DNA of 64,000 nt from Phycisphaerae bacterium (GCA_028279405.1 JANQNU010000084.1:1-64000); one strand, 5' to 3'. Counted from the first letter of the stretch, positions 53,223 through 62,244 are shown. Translations and numbers: made by a program. The notes: generated from the sequence alone by a model not told the origin.

Positions 53223-54023
53223 ATGAACGAAAGCAGTCCCGCAAAAAAACCACGAAAACTCCCAAGGCCCTGGCTATACGCACTCCCCCAGGGTCAGCTT
53301 CCGAAATCGGTAAAATGCGCCGGCGTCCGATATGCGCACGCCCACACCTTCAAGCACGACTTCTTCGCGGCCACCGGAAGGTACGAATCCGATAGCCAGT
53401 CCGCGGTCCTCAAAGTCGGTCGCATCACCGACTTCTTCGGCCTCCCACTCGACTGGATAGGCCGCTTTCTCCGCGATCGGGAGTCCAGGCTCTACGAGAT
53501 GGTCGAGGACCTCCCGGGTGTGCCCTCATTTATCGGACGAGTTGGAGCCACCGGGTTTCTGCATGATTTCGTGCCGGGGCATCCACTCGGCCGCGACGAG
53601 GCGGTTTCGGACACGTTCTTTGACGAGTTGAGCGGACTGTTGAGCACGCTCCACGGGCGTGATATCGCGTATGTCGACCTGAACAAGCGACAGAACATAC
53701 TGATGGGCGATGACGGCAAACCATATCTGATCGACTTCCAGATCTCGCTTCATCTGCCTGGAAACGGGTGGGGTCGCGTTCCGGGAGCGCGGTGGCTGCT
53801 GACTCGCTTTCAGCGGGCGGACGAATATCATCTCCTGAAGCACAAGCGGCGATTGCGGCCGGACCTGATGACGGCAGCCGAAACGGCCCGTGTGACGCAC
53901 GTGAGTTTCTGGATTCGGCTGCATCGGCTGGTAGCACGTCCGTTTACCTATCTTCGTCGAAGGACGCTGGAACGGATTCGAAAGAGTGAGACCGTGCACG
54001 TGGCCGGTTCAGACGCGAAGTAG
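53223..54023 (+). CDS. Small kinase-like protein (lipopolysaccharide-kinase/RIO-like fold)
   Basis: 266 aa from ATG 53223. An N-terminal lobe with 'SAVLKVGR' (probable ATP-contacting Lys), hinge 'FLHDFVPGHPL', catalytic-loop-like 'DIAYVDLNKRQNILMGDDG' and metal-site-like 'PYLIDFQISL' (DFQ in place of DFG). A basic C-terminal tail follows. The layout matches short atypical kinases that phosphorylate sugars of lipid A or similar substrates rather than proteins, but the exact family is uncertain. It stands between the Rrf2 regulator and an unknown gene. Confidence 0.78.
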   Translation: MNESSPAKKPRKLPRPWLYALPQGQLPKSVKCAGVRYAHAHTFKHDFFAATGRYESDSQSAVLKVGRITDFFGLPLDWIGRFLRDRESRLYEMVEDLPGVPSFIGRVGATGFLHDFVPGHPLGRDEAVSDTFFDELSGLLSTLHGRDIAYVDLNKRQNILMGDDGKPYLIDFQISLHLPGNGWGRVPGARWLLTRFQRADEYHLLKHKRRLRPDLMTAAETARVTHVSFWIRLHRLVARPFTYLRRRTLERIRKSETVHVAGSDAK

Positions 54024-54063
54024 TTGACGATCTGCTGTCTGCAGACCGCAACGAGGAGAAACG

Positions 54064-54564
54064 ATGGCTCTGACGAGCGCACAGCAGGAGACCGTGGAGC
54101 AGTTTCGGGCGACTTTTCGCGCGCGATATGCCAGTGACCCGCGTTTTTCGAACATTGCGGACGCGGACCGCGACGACGGTGCCTGGCTGATGACCCGGTT
54201 TGCCGTCGCGGATCGGCTTTGGCTGGAGTTGTGTGTGCGCCCCTCGATTCCGCAGGTCCGGGTCGGGATCATGACGGATGACCGCTGGATCAGCGAGGAA
54301 CTCGAGGACGCGATCGAGGAAACCGGCGATTCGATGTCCGAGTTCGTGGAGTCTGGCTTCGACGAAGTGGGGCTCGACTGCCCTGAGCCGACAGTCGAAC
54401 ACTACCGAGACCAAGGCAAGTACTATTACTTTGCAACGGCGCTGGAACTCGGCGCTCTTGATGAACTGGGCACGTCCGTGACGCTGGACCGCGTTGCGCG
54501 AATGATTGACGGCTACTACGAGGCGTTCCGGAAGGCGATCGCGAAGACCGGGCAGGAAGCGTAG
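54064..54564 (+). CDS. Conserved-looking cytoplasmic protein of unknown function
   Basis: 166 aa from ATG 54064 with GAGGAG 6 nt upstream. No signal peptide or membrane segment; acidic, helical N-terminus and C-terminus around a beta-rich centre ('ADRLWLELCVRPSIPQVRVGIMTDD'). Good coding character, SD and codon use. No domain recognised. It might be transcribed with the kinase-like gene (40-nt gap). Confidence 0.75.
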   Translation: MALTSAQQETVEQFRATFRARYASDPRFSNIADADRDDGAWLMTRFAVADRLWLELCVRPSIPQVRVGIMTDDRWISEELEDAIEETGDSMSEFVESGFDEVGLDCPEPTVEHYRDQGKYYYFATALELGALDELGTSVTLDRVARMIDGYYEAFRKAIAKTGQEA

Positions 54565-54624
54565 CAAGGACTTCCGCGATCGGAGCGCGACGGGGCGCAT
54601 GCGACGCCGACTGGAGAGGGCCTG

Positions 54625-55728
54625 ATGATGCGATTTCTGACGACTGTGCTGATGGCTGCCGTACCGGTTTCGATGATGGTGGCTGCTGGGTGCGGCGCAC
54701 CCCGGACGAGCGGGCAGGGTTCGCCGCGGGAAACGGCGGCGTCAAGGAACGATGGGACGATGAAGATTTCCAAGACCGGATACGACGTGACGCCATTGCC
54801 GCCGGAGACGGTAGCGGAACTCGCTGGCAAGCTCGATACGGAAACGTACCAGATCACACAGAAAGCGGGCACGGAACGCCCGTTCTGCGGAACGCTGCTG
54901 GATAACAAGAAGGACGGCGTCTACACCTGTGTGGTCTGCGGGTTGCCGTTGTTTTCGAGCGAACACAAGTTCAACTCCGGAACCGGGTGGCCGAGTTTCT
55001 GGCGCGAGTTCGATCCGGAGCATGTCGCGCGGCTCTCAGACAACAGCCATGGCATGGTGCGTACCGAGATCGAGTGTGCCCGATGCGGCGCTCATCTGGG
55101 CCATGTGTTCGAGGACGGCCCGAAGCCGACCGGAGAGCGGCACTGTCTCAATTCGGCATCGCTCGAGTTTTTCGATAAGGGTGCAGCACTGCCGGCGCGA
55201 AGCCAGCCGACAACTGCGAAGTCGGCCGATGGCAAAGGTGACGGGAAAGCGGTTGCGTACTTCGCGGGCGGTTGTTTCTGGGGCCTGGAGCACTATTTCC
55301 AGAAGGGTCCAGGCGTGTTGGACGCGGTCAGCGGTTATATGCAAGGCGACGTCGAGAACCCTGACTACAAGGTGGTCTGTGACGACACTACCGGTCATGC
55401 CGAAACGGTGATGGTGACGTACGACCCGTCCCGGATTCGCTATGGTCAGCTGCTCGAAGCGTTCTTCAAGATGCACGACGCCACGCAGGTCAATCGACAA
55501 GGCCCGGACATCGGCGCGCAGTATCGCTCCGGGATCTGGTACGTGAACGATTCGCAGAAGCGAGAAGCCGAGGCCTTTATTCGCGAGCTTATGTCGAACG
55601 GCGCCTACAAGGGACGAAAGATCGCGACCGAGGTTGCGGCCGCAAAGCGTTTCTGGCCCGCGGAAGATTATCACCAGGACTACATCGTTCGCACCGGCCG
55701 CACATGCCATGTGACCAATCCCTGGTAG
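54625..55728 (+). CDS. msrBA: Bifunctional methionine sulfoxide reductase, MsrB-MsrA lipoprotein
   Basis: 367 aa from ATG 54625 (54628 is equally possible). Signal peptide with lipobox VAAGC (C23). The MsrB domain comes first (about 50-185): zinc Cys pairs CVVC and CARC, 'FNSGTGWPSFW' and the active-site Cys C174 in 'RHCLNSASLEF'. The MsrA domain follows (about 210-360) with the catalytic 'GGCFWGLEHYF' (C217). The active sites repair methionine R- and S-sulfoxides respectively. Export and lipid anchoring place repair at the envelope. The usual order in many fused enzymes is MsrA then MsrB; here it is reversed. Both catalytic positions are Cys, not selenocysteine. Confidence 0.94.
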   Translation: MMRFLTTVLMAAVPVSMMVAAGCGAPRTSGQGSPRETAASRNDGTMKISKTGYDVTPLPPETVAELAGKLDTETYQITQKAGTERPFCGTLLDNKKDGVYTCVVCGLPLFSSEHKFNSGTGWPSFWREFDPEHVARLSDNSHGMVRTEIECARCGAHLGHVFEDGPKPTGERHCLNSASLEFFDKGAALPARSQPTTAKSADGKGDGKAVAYFAGGCFWGLEHYFQKGPGVLDAVSGYMQGDVENPDYKVVCDDTTGHAETVMVTYDPSRIRYGQLLEAFFKMHDATQVNRQGPDIGAQYRSGIWYVNDSQKREAEAFIRELMSNGAYKGRKIATEVAAAKRFWPAEDYHQDYIVRTGRTCHVTNPW

Positions 55729-56045
55729 CACCGAGCGGCCGTTGGCCAGCATCACGACGACGTCCGGGTCGCGATACGCCCCTCATTGAGGCCCGGTCCG
55801 CGGCCCCGGTGAAGAAGCCGCGAGCGTTGCGCTAATCCTGCCATAAACATCGGCGATCGCGCTTATCACGCCTTGTTCACGACTTGTGAAACGGTACGCT
55901 GCCTCCATCGGCGATCGGCGTCTTGGCGAGGACCGTCGTCTGCGAAACAGTGTGCGTCCTCTCCCGCGCCGTCCGGCTTGGGGCAAGACGGACAATCGCC
56001 GCGGATCGACGGCGTCCACAATCGACTGACAACGAGGAGTTTCGC
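55729..56045. other. Gene-free region before the metallophosphoesterase gene
   Basis: A 12-bp direct repeat CATCGGCGATCG occurs at about 55847 and 55907, 60 nt apart. I see no convincing promoter, gene or terminator; long frames on the minus strand here are shadows of the next gene. Confidence 0.4.
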
Positions 56046-58100
56046 GTGAAAACGAACGTGATGGCGGCTGTCTGTATCGGCCTCGGGATCGGGTTCGCAG
56101 CGTCGGCGCTGGGTGATCCGCCGACGAAGTCCAACGATAACATCGGCCACACGCGGCACATGCACCGCCATAACAAGCCGCATCCGCGCGTCACCGCGAC
56201 AGACCGCTTCGTGACCTCTCGCACGTCCGATGTGAAGCTCCCTCTGCCCGAGGAGAAGGACGCATTCTTCTTCGTGGTCTTCGGCGATCGAACCGGCGGC
56301 CCCGCCGGCGGTGTCTCGGTCCTGGCTGACGCTGTACGGGACGTCAACCTGCTCGAGCCGGACCTGGTCATGACCGTCGGCGACCTGATCCAAGGGTACA
56401 ACGAAACACCGCAGTGGATGGCACAGATGCGCGAGTTCAAGGGCATCATGGACCAACTGCTCTGCCCCTGGTTCCCGGTCGCCGGCAACCACGATACATA
56501 CTGGCGCGGCCCCAAGGGCAAGAAGAAACCCGAAGGCGAGCACGACCGCGACTACGAGATGCACTTCGGACCGCTGTGGTACGCGTTCGAGCACAAGAAC
56601 TGCTGGTTCATCGCGCTCTACTCCGACGAAGGCAACCTCGAAACCGGCAAGAAGGACATTCGCGACCCCGAGTGCCAGCGGATGAGCCCGGAGCAGTACG
56701 ACTGGCTCGCGCAAACGCTCGATCGAGCGCATGACGCGGATCACGTGTTCATCTTTCTACACCACCCGCGCTGGCTTGGCGGGAACTACGGCGACGACTG
56801 GAACCGCGTTCACGAGTTGCTGGTCAAGGCCGGTAACGTGTCGGCTGTCTTCGCCGGCCATATCCACCGGGCGCGCTTCGATCCGAAGGACGGGATCCGC
56901 TACGTCACGCTCGCGACCGTGGGCGGCGGGCAATCGGGCCTCGTCCCGGCCGCCGGCTACCTGCACCACTTCGATATCGTCACCGTCCGCAAGACCCAAA
57001 TTGCACTGGCGGCGCTGCCGGTTGGCGAAGTGATCGACGTTCAAGAAGTGACCGGCCAGATGCAGGCCGAATGCGTCGCGCTCGTACAGAAGGGAACGAC
57101 GCTCGCCGGTGCCGTGCGGCTCGAGGCGGACGGCAGCGCGCGTGGGCGTGTGACGGCGACGGTCCGCAATACGACGTCACGACCGATTGAGGTGACATTG
57201 ACGCCGACAAGTGCAGACAGCCGGTGGCGCGCCATACCCGATCATGCACATCGTACGGTCCAACCTGGCAAGACCTTTGATTTGCCGTTCGACGTGGTAC
57301 GCGCCGCCAACTCACTCGACGCGGCCTTTCACGTCCCGACTCTCGAAGTCAATATGGACTACCTCGCGCCGGGACAGCGCTATCCGATGCCGGCGAAGCA
57401 GCTCGAGCTTCCGCTGGTCACTGAACTCCTGCCGCCCTCCGTTCCCGCACGAGAGCACGCGCTGGTGCTCGACGGTCGCGACGACCACGTCAAGATCGCC
57501 GCGAAAAAGGTGGCCCTCCCGGATGGTCCGCTGACGCTCGAGTGCTGGTTTCGGGCCGACGCGTTCGGGAACCGTACCGGCCTGGTCACGAAGACCGAGG
57601 GCTCTGATTACGGGATCTTCGTGAACCGTGGGCTCCCGCACTTCTCCGTTTTCCTCGGCAAGCGCTACGTCACGGCGAAGTCGGAAGAACGAGCCCTGAA
57701 GCCCGGCCGTTGGTATCACATTGCGGGCGAATACGACGGCACGCACGTCAACCTCTACCTCGACGGCCAGCTCGTGGCGACGACGCCGGGCAGTGGAAAG
57801 CGCAAGACAAACCGGTTGCCGCTGATCGTCGGCGCCGACGTGCGCGGCAACGGCGGCGCTATGTCGCACTTCAAGGGCGCGATCGACGAAGTGCGGCTAT
57901 CGTCGACCGCGCGCTACACGGGTCGCGCATCCACGCCGACCCGTCGGCTGGAGCCCGACTCTCGAACGGCGCTGCTGCTGCACATGGACGGAATGGCCGG
58001 ACCGTGGCTGTTCGACGCGTCGCCGCGTGGGCTGCATTCGCGGCCGGAGAACGGCGCCGCGCTCGCCGAGGTCACGACCCACGCCACCACCGAAGAGTGA
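56046..58100 (+). CDS. Secreted calcineurin-like metallophosphoesterase with C-terminal LamG-like domain
   Basis: GTG 56046 (GAGGAG 6 nt upstream) gives 684 aa with a signal peptide ending near 'ASALGD'. Metallophosphoesterase motifs are in order: 'VFGDRTGGP' (GD, with R for the usual xH), 'GDLIQGY', 'GNHDTYW', 'FIFLHHPRW' and 'FAGHIHRAR'. From about residue 475 the sequence 'EHALVLDGRDDHVKIAAKKVALPDGPLTLECWF' starts a LamG/concanavalin-type lectin fold, ending near 650 with 'FKGAIDEVRLSSTARY'. A phosphodiesterase or phosphatase acting outside the cell on a glycan-bearing substrate is plausible. Confidence 0.93.
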   Translation: MKTNVMAAVCIGLGIGFAASALGDPPTKSNDNIGHTRHMHRHNKPHPRVTATDRFVTSRTSDVKLPLPEEKDAFFFVVFGDRTGGPAGGVSVLADAVRDVNLLEPDLVMTVGDLIQGYNETPQWMAQMREFKGIMDQLLCPWFPVAGNHDTYWRGPKGKKKPEGEHDRDYEMHFGPLWYAFEHKNCWFIALYSDEGNLETGKKDIRDPECQRMSPEQYDWLAQTLDRAHDADHVFIFLHHPRWLGGNYGDDWNRVHELLVKAGNVSAVFAGHIHRARFDPKDGIRYVTLATVGGGQSGLVPAAGYLHHFDIVTVRKTQIALAALPVGEVIDVQEVTGQMQAECVALVQKGTTLAGAVRLEADGSARGRVTATVRNTTSRPIEVTLTPTSADSRWRAIPDHAHRTVQPGKTFDLPFDVVRAANSLDAAFHVPTLEVNMDYLAPGQRYPMPAKQLELPLVTELLPPSVPAREHALVLDGRDDHVKIAAKKVALPDGPLTLECWFRADAFGNRTGLVTKTEGSDYGIFVNRGLPHFSVFLGKRYVTAKSEERALKPGRWYHIAGEYDGTHVNLYLDGQLVATTPGSGKRKTNRLPLIVGADVRGNGGAMSHFKGAIDEVRLSSTARYTGRASTPTRRLEPDSRTALLLHMDGMAGPWLFDASPRGLHSRPENGAALAEVTTHATTEE

Positions 58101-58120
58101 TTTGACGGACCTTGCCGACC

Positions 58121-58156
58121 CGCCACACCGACCGGCGATAAGCCGGGCGCGGTGCG
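58121..58156 (+). terminator. Imperfect stem between convergent genes
   Basis: CCGGC (58132-58136) and GCCGG (58142-58146) with a 5-nt loop, extended by further broken pairing on both sides. No T-run; weak candidate. Confidence 0.25.
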
Positions 58157-58246
58157 GCTCAAGCTGGATTCCGATGAACTGCTATGTCGTGGTTGACTGA
58201 CGACGCGGCTACGTCTGGGCGAACTACGCATCGTCCATTGACCACG

Positions 58247-58660
58247 TCAATACCAGGCGCGCTGCAGTCGAGTCTCCTTACGTGCCGGGTCAAAATCCAT
58301 CTGGAGCACGTCCATGATCCCCGCGCGCCCCAGTAAGTTGGGCACGTCGTCGCCATCCGCCAATGCGATGGGCACCGGGATCTGGATGTTGGGGCCCATT
58401 CGTACAATGAGTCGATGGAGCGTGAGCAAGACGGGATTGCCGCCCACGCTGAACAGCTCGACGCGTTGCCCGGACTCGGGATCGACCCCAAGGAGGTCAC
58501 CGGCCGACCGCTTCATCAGGGAGATCACAGCGCCCGTGTCAATCGCAACCGAGAATTGGCGCCAGCGATCGTCGCCCCCACGCAATTCGACTTCGGCAAA
58601 AGGAACCCACTGCTCGCCAAAGTACCTCGTAGGCCGTCTACGCCAAGCAAAGGCAGGCAT
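58247..58660 (-). CDS. Retropepsin-like aspartyl protease-type protein
   Basis: ATG 58660 gives 137 aa. 'RQFSVAIDTGAVISLM' contains the D-T-G triplet of retroviral-type aspartyl proteases, and 'NLLGRAGIMDVLQMDFD' matches the conserved end of the fold. The open frame continues 33 codons left but over the gene before it. It overlaps the DUF5678 gene by 23 nt, so the two should be one transcript. Confidence 0.8.
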   Translation of the reverse strand: MPAFAWRRRPTRYFGEQWVPFAEVELRGGDDRWRQFSVAIDTGAVISLMKRSAGDLLGVDPESGQRVELFSVGGNPVLLTLHRLIVRMGPNIQIPVPIALADGDDVPNLLGRAGIMDVLQMDFDPARKETRLQRAWY

Positions 58661-58862
58661 ACAGCGTATCCGTTTCTCGCTCGACGGCCTCGAGTAGATA
58701 ACCGCCCTGTGGGCATTGCTCGTCCGCGAGACGAGCCACTTCCGTGGCCGTATCAGCAAACGCTATGACTCTTCCATCGTAGACCGCGATCCACTTTCCC
58801 GCATATTGACGGTGGATCTCGACACTATGTTCGGTAAGCCACGCAAAATCGGCTTCACTCAT
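58638..58862 (-). CDS. DUF5678-type small protein
   Basis: 74 aa from ATG 58862 with GAGG 8 nt upstream. 'HRQYAGKWIAVYDGRVIAFADTATEVARL' is the whole DUF5678 pattern (a short beta-hairpin followed by a helix). Its neighbour downstream is a retropepsin-like protein that overlaps it, a pair seen in many bacteria and archaea. Function unknown. Confidence 0.82.
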   Translation of the reverse strand: MSEADFAWLTEHSVEIHRQYAGKWIAVYDGRVIAFADTATEVARLADEQCPQGGYLLEAVERETDTLYACLCLA

Positions 58863-58956
58863 GGAACCACCCTCGTCACGACTCTCTTACTTGGATCATT
58901 GTACGCATTCCGGCGTCAAATGAAAGAGAACGTTAGGATTATTTTAGGGGCCTTTG

Positions 58957-59574
58957 CTAATGATCTAGTCCGCTGTGCATCGTGGGGCCTGGCGGCTGAG
59001 ACTGGATAACCTGCGCTTCCAGGTCGAGCCATTCCTGCCAGCGCTCGTGGGTTTGCCCGACTTCCGGCAACGACTCGGCCAGGCCGAGGAACACGCGGAA
59101 GTGCCCATGCTCGCTGGCCCACAGACCGCGGTAGACTTTGGCAAGCTCGTCGTCTTCGGACGCACGCGCCAGCAGCGCGAACCGCTCGCAGGAGCGGGCC
59201 TCGATCAGCGCACTGACGAACAGTCGGTCGGCGATCTCGCGTGGACCGTGACCGCTACGAACGTGTTGGCGGAGATCGCTGGCATACGTATTGGCGTGTG
59301 TGCGGGCAAGCGCGCCGCCTCGACGGGCGATCAGTCGCGTGACCAGGGCCAGGTGCTCCACCTCGTCGCGCGCGACCGCGGTCATCACCTGCACCCAGTT
59401 CTCCGGCGGTGATGGTTCAGGCCAGCGGTTCAGCAGCGTCAAGGCATTGGCCGCGGCCTTTTTCTCCAAGTGGGCATGATCGCTCAGCAGCGCCAGCGGC
59501 TCCCGAAGCACCTGACGGGCCCACACAGCCGGAGTCCGGTAGCGAAGCGGCAACGACTCGATCGACACATCCAC
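58957..59574 (-). CDS. miaE: MiaE-like tRNA-modifying diiron hydroxylase
   Basis: 205 aa; GTG 59574 (no in-frame ATG nearby) with GAGGG about 9 nt upstream. Diiron-ligand motifs: 'HAHLEKKAAANAL', 'VARDEVEHLALV', 'EARSCERFALLA' and 'LWASEHGHFRVFLGLA', the Glu/His set of the MiaE branch of the ferritin-like superfamily. In Salmonella MiaE hydroxylates the isopentenyl side chain of ms2i6A37 in tRNA using O2. Confidence 0.92.
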   Translation of the reverse strand: MDVSIESLPLRYRTPAVWARQVLREPLALLSDHAHLEKKAAANALTLLNRWPEPSPPENWVQVMTAVARDEVEHLALVTRLIARRGGALARTHANTYASDLRQHVRSGHGPREIADRLFVSALIEARSCERFALLARASEDDELAKVYRGLWASEHGHFRVFLGLAESLPEVGQTHERWQEWLDLEAQVIQSQPPGPTMHSGLDH

Positions 59575-59681
59575 CGAGACAATCCCTCACAACACAAGCA
59601 ACCGGCGGCCGGCATCGCACCGGGCCCCACGGCCACACGTATTGTAAGGACGGATGGGATCAGAGAAAGAGCCGACCGTCT

Positions 59682-62030
59682 TCAGACAGACGGCTGCGAC
59701 GTCGCAGCCTCCACGACCAGCGTGCTGCTCATGGTTGTGTCGTTGGTCGACCACGTCGGCAACGGCGAAAGCTGGAGCTGTCGCGCTCGGAGTTGGTCCG
59801 TGAACACCAGCAGGCTTCCCGTACAGCACGCCACCGCGACGGCGATCACCGTTTCGATGATTGCACGGTCGCTGAAGCAGAGCAGGAAGTAGCCGCCGAC
59901 GAACGGTGCCAGCAACGCCACCGGCACCAGCACTGATGACAACCGCCGAACGGGGATATTCAGCCGCAACGGCATGACGACCGACAGCGCCGCAATCAGC
60001 GCCGCCCATAGCGCCACGCGCCCCGCGAGGGTGTACCGTCCCAGCGGAATCGGCAACGCGCCGCTGAGCAGGCGGTCGAGCGCGGCCGCCTGGATCTCGA
60101 CCCCGAACAGATCCGCATCCGGGTAGTAGTCGCTCGGCGGGATTGTCATGCCGATGACGACTGCCCGCTCTTCAAACCAGTCGCGCAACTGGGCGTCACT
60201 GGCCTCGAGAACGTCCCGGTAGGAAACGCACGCCGCCCGAACAACCTCCGCGACCGCCCGCGGAACGGTCGTCAGCGGGTGCGCCGTGTCCGGGTTCAAC
60301 AACGGATCCTTCTCGACCGGCAGGTAGCAAACAACCGGGATCGTATCCGTATCGAGATGCCAGCGCAACGCATCCACCGGCGGATTGCGCCGACGGTAGC
60401 GGACCTCGATTCCACGCAACTGGGGTCGAAGTACGGCCTCGCTGTCGGGTCTGCGAACCGCCGTAAATGCTGCGGTCGCAAGCGTCGGCACCATCGGCTC
60501 GAAACCGGGCTGCTTGAGCGCCAGCGCATAGCCCACTTCTACGGAGTCCTCCACCGGCGCCACCCCGACCAGCGATCCGTACCCATCGATCACGCCGCGG
60601 ATCTTTTCGCATATCTGCGGCTCGCTGTTCACGTCGAAGCGACTGCTGCCGACGACCACCGGGACCGGGCACGCTTCGAGCGCCGCCGCAAACGTCGGAT
60701 CGTACTGCGCGGCGCACTTCGAGAAGTAGAAGTCCCACGCGATCATTCGCGGCCTGGCATCCGACAGGCGTCGCATCAGCGCAGCATGCAGCAGCCGCCA
60801 CGAATAGCGATCCGTCGGCTGGATTGCCGGCGAGATCTCGTTGAACGCACCAGCCTGCAACGCGCGTAACGTGGCCGCGTCGAACGTAATCAGGCGCACG
60901 TTGGCGCCATGTTCGTCGCCGACGGGGACGAACCGAGCGCTGCCTACCTGGAACGCCAGAAGGCATGCAACGGCAGTCGTGGCCGTGATCGTCACCCGCG
61001 TCAACAGCGGGCGATTCTGCACGAGGTATGCCCCGATCCGTCCCGTGCGATAGAGCATGGATCGCGATCGCCGAGCCTGCACGACGCCTCCGGCCAGGTA
61101 GGCATCCAGATCGCGCAGCAGCGCCTCGCAGTCGGGATAGCGCTCGTCCGGGTCCGGCTCGATGCAATGCTGAATGATCGCCGCCAGGTCTTGCGCCCGA
61201 TCGATCCGGCGTGTGCGCAGGATGCGCAGGACCCGGTCGTTGCGGATCGCGAACTTGGCAGGCTCTCCGGTAATCCAATGGAACAACATTGCGCCGAGCG
61301 CGAAGATGTCCGCACGGGCATCGACCTGATCGCCGGCAAGTTGCTCCGGCGAGATGTAGCCGATCGTGCCAAGCGGACCTTCGCGGCGTGTGCCGGAATC
61401 GCTCTCCTCCTGGCGGAGCTTCAGCCGTTTCGCAATTCCGAAGTCGACGATCCGCGGCTCGCTTTCGTGATCGATCAGTATGTTCAACGGCTTGATGTCC
61501 CGATGAACCACGCCTTGACGGTGCGCGTAGCCGATGGCGGCGACGATCTTACGGAAGAGCGTCAGCTGCCGGCGCAGGTTCGGACGCTCGGCCCGCACGA
61601 ACTCGTCGAGCGGCCGACCGTCGACGAATTCCATCGTGTAATACGACGGCGCCGTGCTCAGTTGGGCCTCGTACAGCGTTGCGATGTTCGGGTGCCGGAG
61701 GGCCGCGATCAGGTGTACCTCGTTGGCGAAGAACGCTTCGCGCCGCGGCTTCTCGCTCGAGCACACCTTGATCGCCTCGAAGCGCTGTTTTCCATGATGG
61801 ATCGCGCGATACACGTTGCCGAACCCGCCGCGGCCGACCTGTTCCAGGATCGTATAGTTCCGAATGACCGGGTAACGTGTCGCCGTGAGCTTTCGAAACC
61901 GCGCTCGACAACGATCGCACGTCAGCAAGTGATCGTGCAGCTTTCGAATTGCGGCGCGGTCGGTGAGTTCCTGGTCCGCCAGCTTATCGAGCTGCTTATC
62001 CGAAATGCAATGTGGACGTGATCCCGACAT
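59682..62030 (-). CDS. Ser/Thr protein kinase with N-terminal zinc-finger-like motif and CHASE2-type sensor
   Basis: ATG 62030 gives 782 aa. At residues 34-41, H-LLT-C-DR-C gives HxxxCxxC, as in anti-sigma zinc fingers. The kinase domain (about 57-320) has the G-loop GRGGFG, K88, 'HRDIKPLNIL' (D178) and 'VDFGIAK'. One membrane segment near 370-390 is followed by a long extracytoplasmic region resembling CHASE2 ('MIAWDFYFSKC', 'DGYGSLVGVAPVEDS', 'LFGVEIQAAALDRLL'). Three membrane segments end the protein. It probably senses an outside signal and phosphorylates cytoplasmic partners. Confidence 0.93.
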   Translation of the reverse strand: MSGSRPHCISDKQLDKLADQELTDRAAIRKLHDHLLTCDRCRARFRKLTATRYPVIRNYTILEQVGRGGFGNVYRAIHHGKQRFEAIKVCSSEKPRREAFFANEVHLIAALRHPNIATLYEAQLSTAPSYYTMEFVDGRPLDEFVRAERPNLRRQLTLFRKIVAAIGYAHRQGVVHRDIKPLNILIDHESEPRIVDFGIAKRLKLRQEESDSGTRREGPLGTIGYISPEQLAGDQVDARADIFALGAMLFHWITGEPAKFAIRNDRVLRILRTRRIDRAQDLAAIIQHCIEPDPDERYPDCEALLRDLDAYLAGGVVQARRSRSMLYRTGRIGAYLVQNRPLLTRVTITATTAVACLLAFQVGSARFVPVGDEHGANVRLITFDAATLRALQAGAFNEISPAIQPTDRYSWRLLHAALMRRLSDARPRMIAWDFYFSKCAAQYDPTFAAALEACPVPVVVGSSRFDVNSEPQICEKIRGVIDGYGSLVGVAPVEDSVEVGYALALKQPGFEPMVPTLATAAFTAVRRPDSEAVLRPQLRGIEVRYRRRNPPVDALRWHLDTDTIPVVCYLPVEKDPLLNPDTAHPLTTVPRAVAEVVRAACVSYRDVLEASDAQLRDWFEERAVVIGMTIPPSDYYPDADLFGVEIQAAALDRLLSGALPIPLGRYTLAGRVALWAALIAALSVVMPLRLNIPVRRLSSVLVPVALLAPFVGGYFLLCFSDRAIIETVIAVAVACCTGSLLVFTDQLRARQLQLSPLPTWSTNDTTMSSTLVVEAATSQPSV

Positions 62031-62117
62031 GCCTGACCCATCCGTGAGAGTGACATTCGGCGTTCGCGGATCATAGCACGCCAACAACACGCCCCGCAAC
62101 GAAAATCCGAACTGGTT

Positions 62118-62200
62118 TGGTGCCCCAGGGTTCTACCCTGGGGGGACATATCAACTTGCTGCCCAAGACACGTCCGCCACCCTGAAAGGGTGGGGCACCA
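62118..62200. repeat. Double-hairpin intergenic element, copy E
   Basis: The left arm is identical in its core to copies A and B (TGGTGCCCC + AGGGT-TCT-ACCCT + GGGGGGAC). The right arm GTCCGCC + ACCCT-GAA-AGGGT + GGGGCACCA has one changed base. The spacer TATCAACTTGCTGCCCAAGACAC closely matches copy A. It lies in the divergent region between the Ser/Thr kinase and propeller genes. Confidence 0.85.
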
Positions 62201-62244
62201 CACCGGTTGCCCATACAAGAGCGATCCCCAACAAATCAGGGTGG

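Noticed and set aside
53223-54023. Ordinary Ser/Thr protein kinase
   Set aside because: The catalytic loop spacing (D to N six residues) and DFQ instead of DFG do not fit; a sugar- or lipid-type small kinase is more likely.
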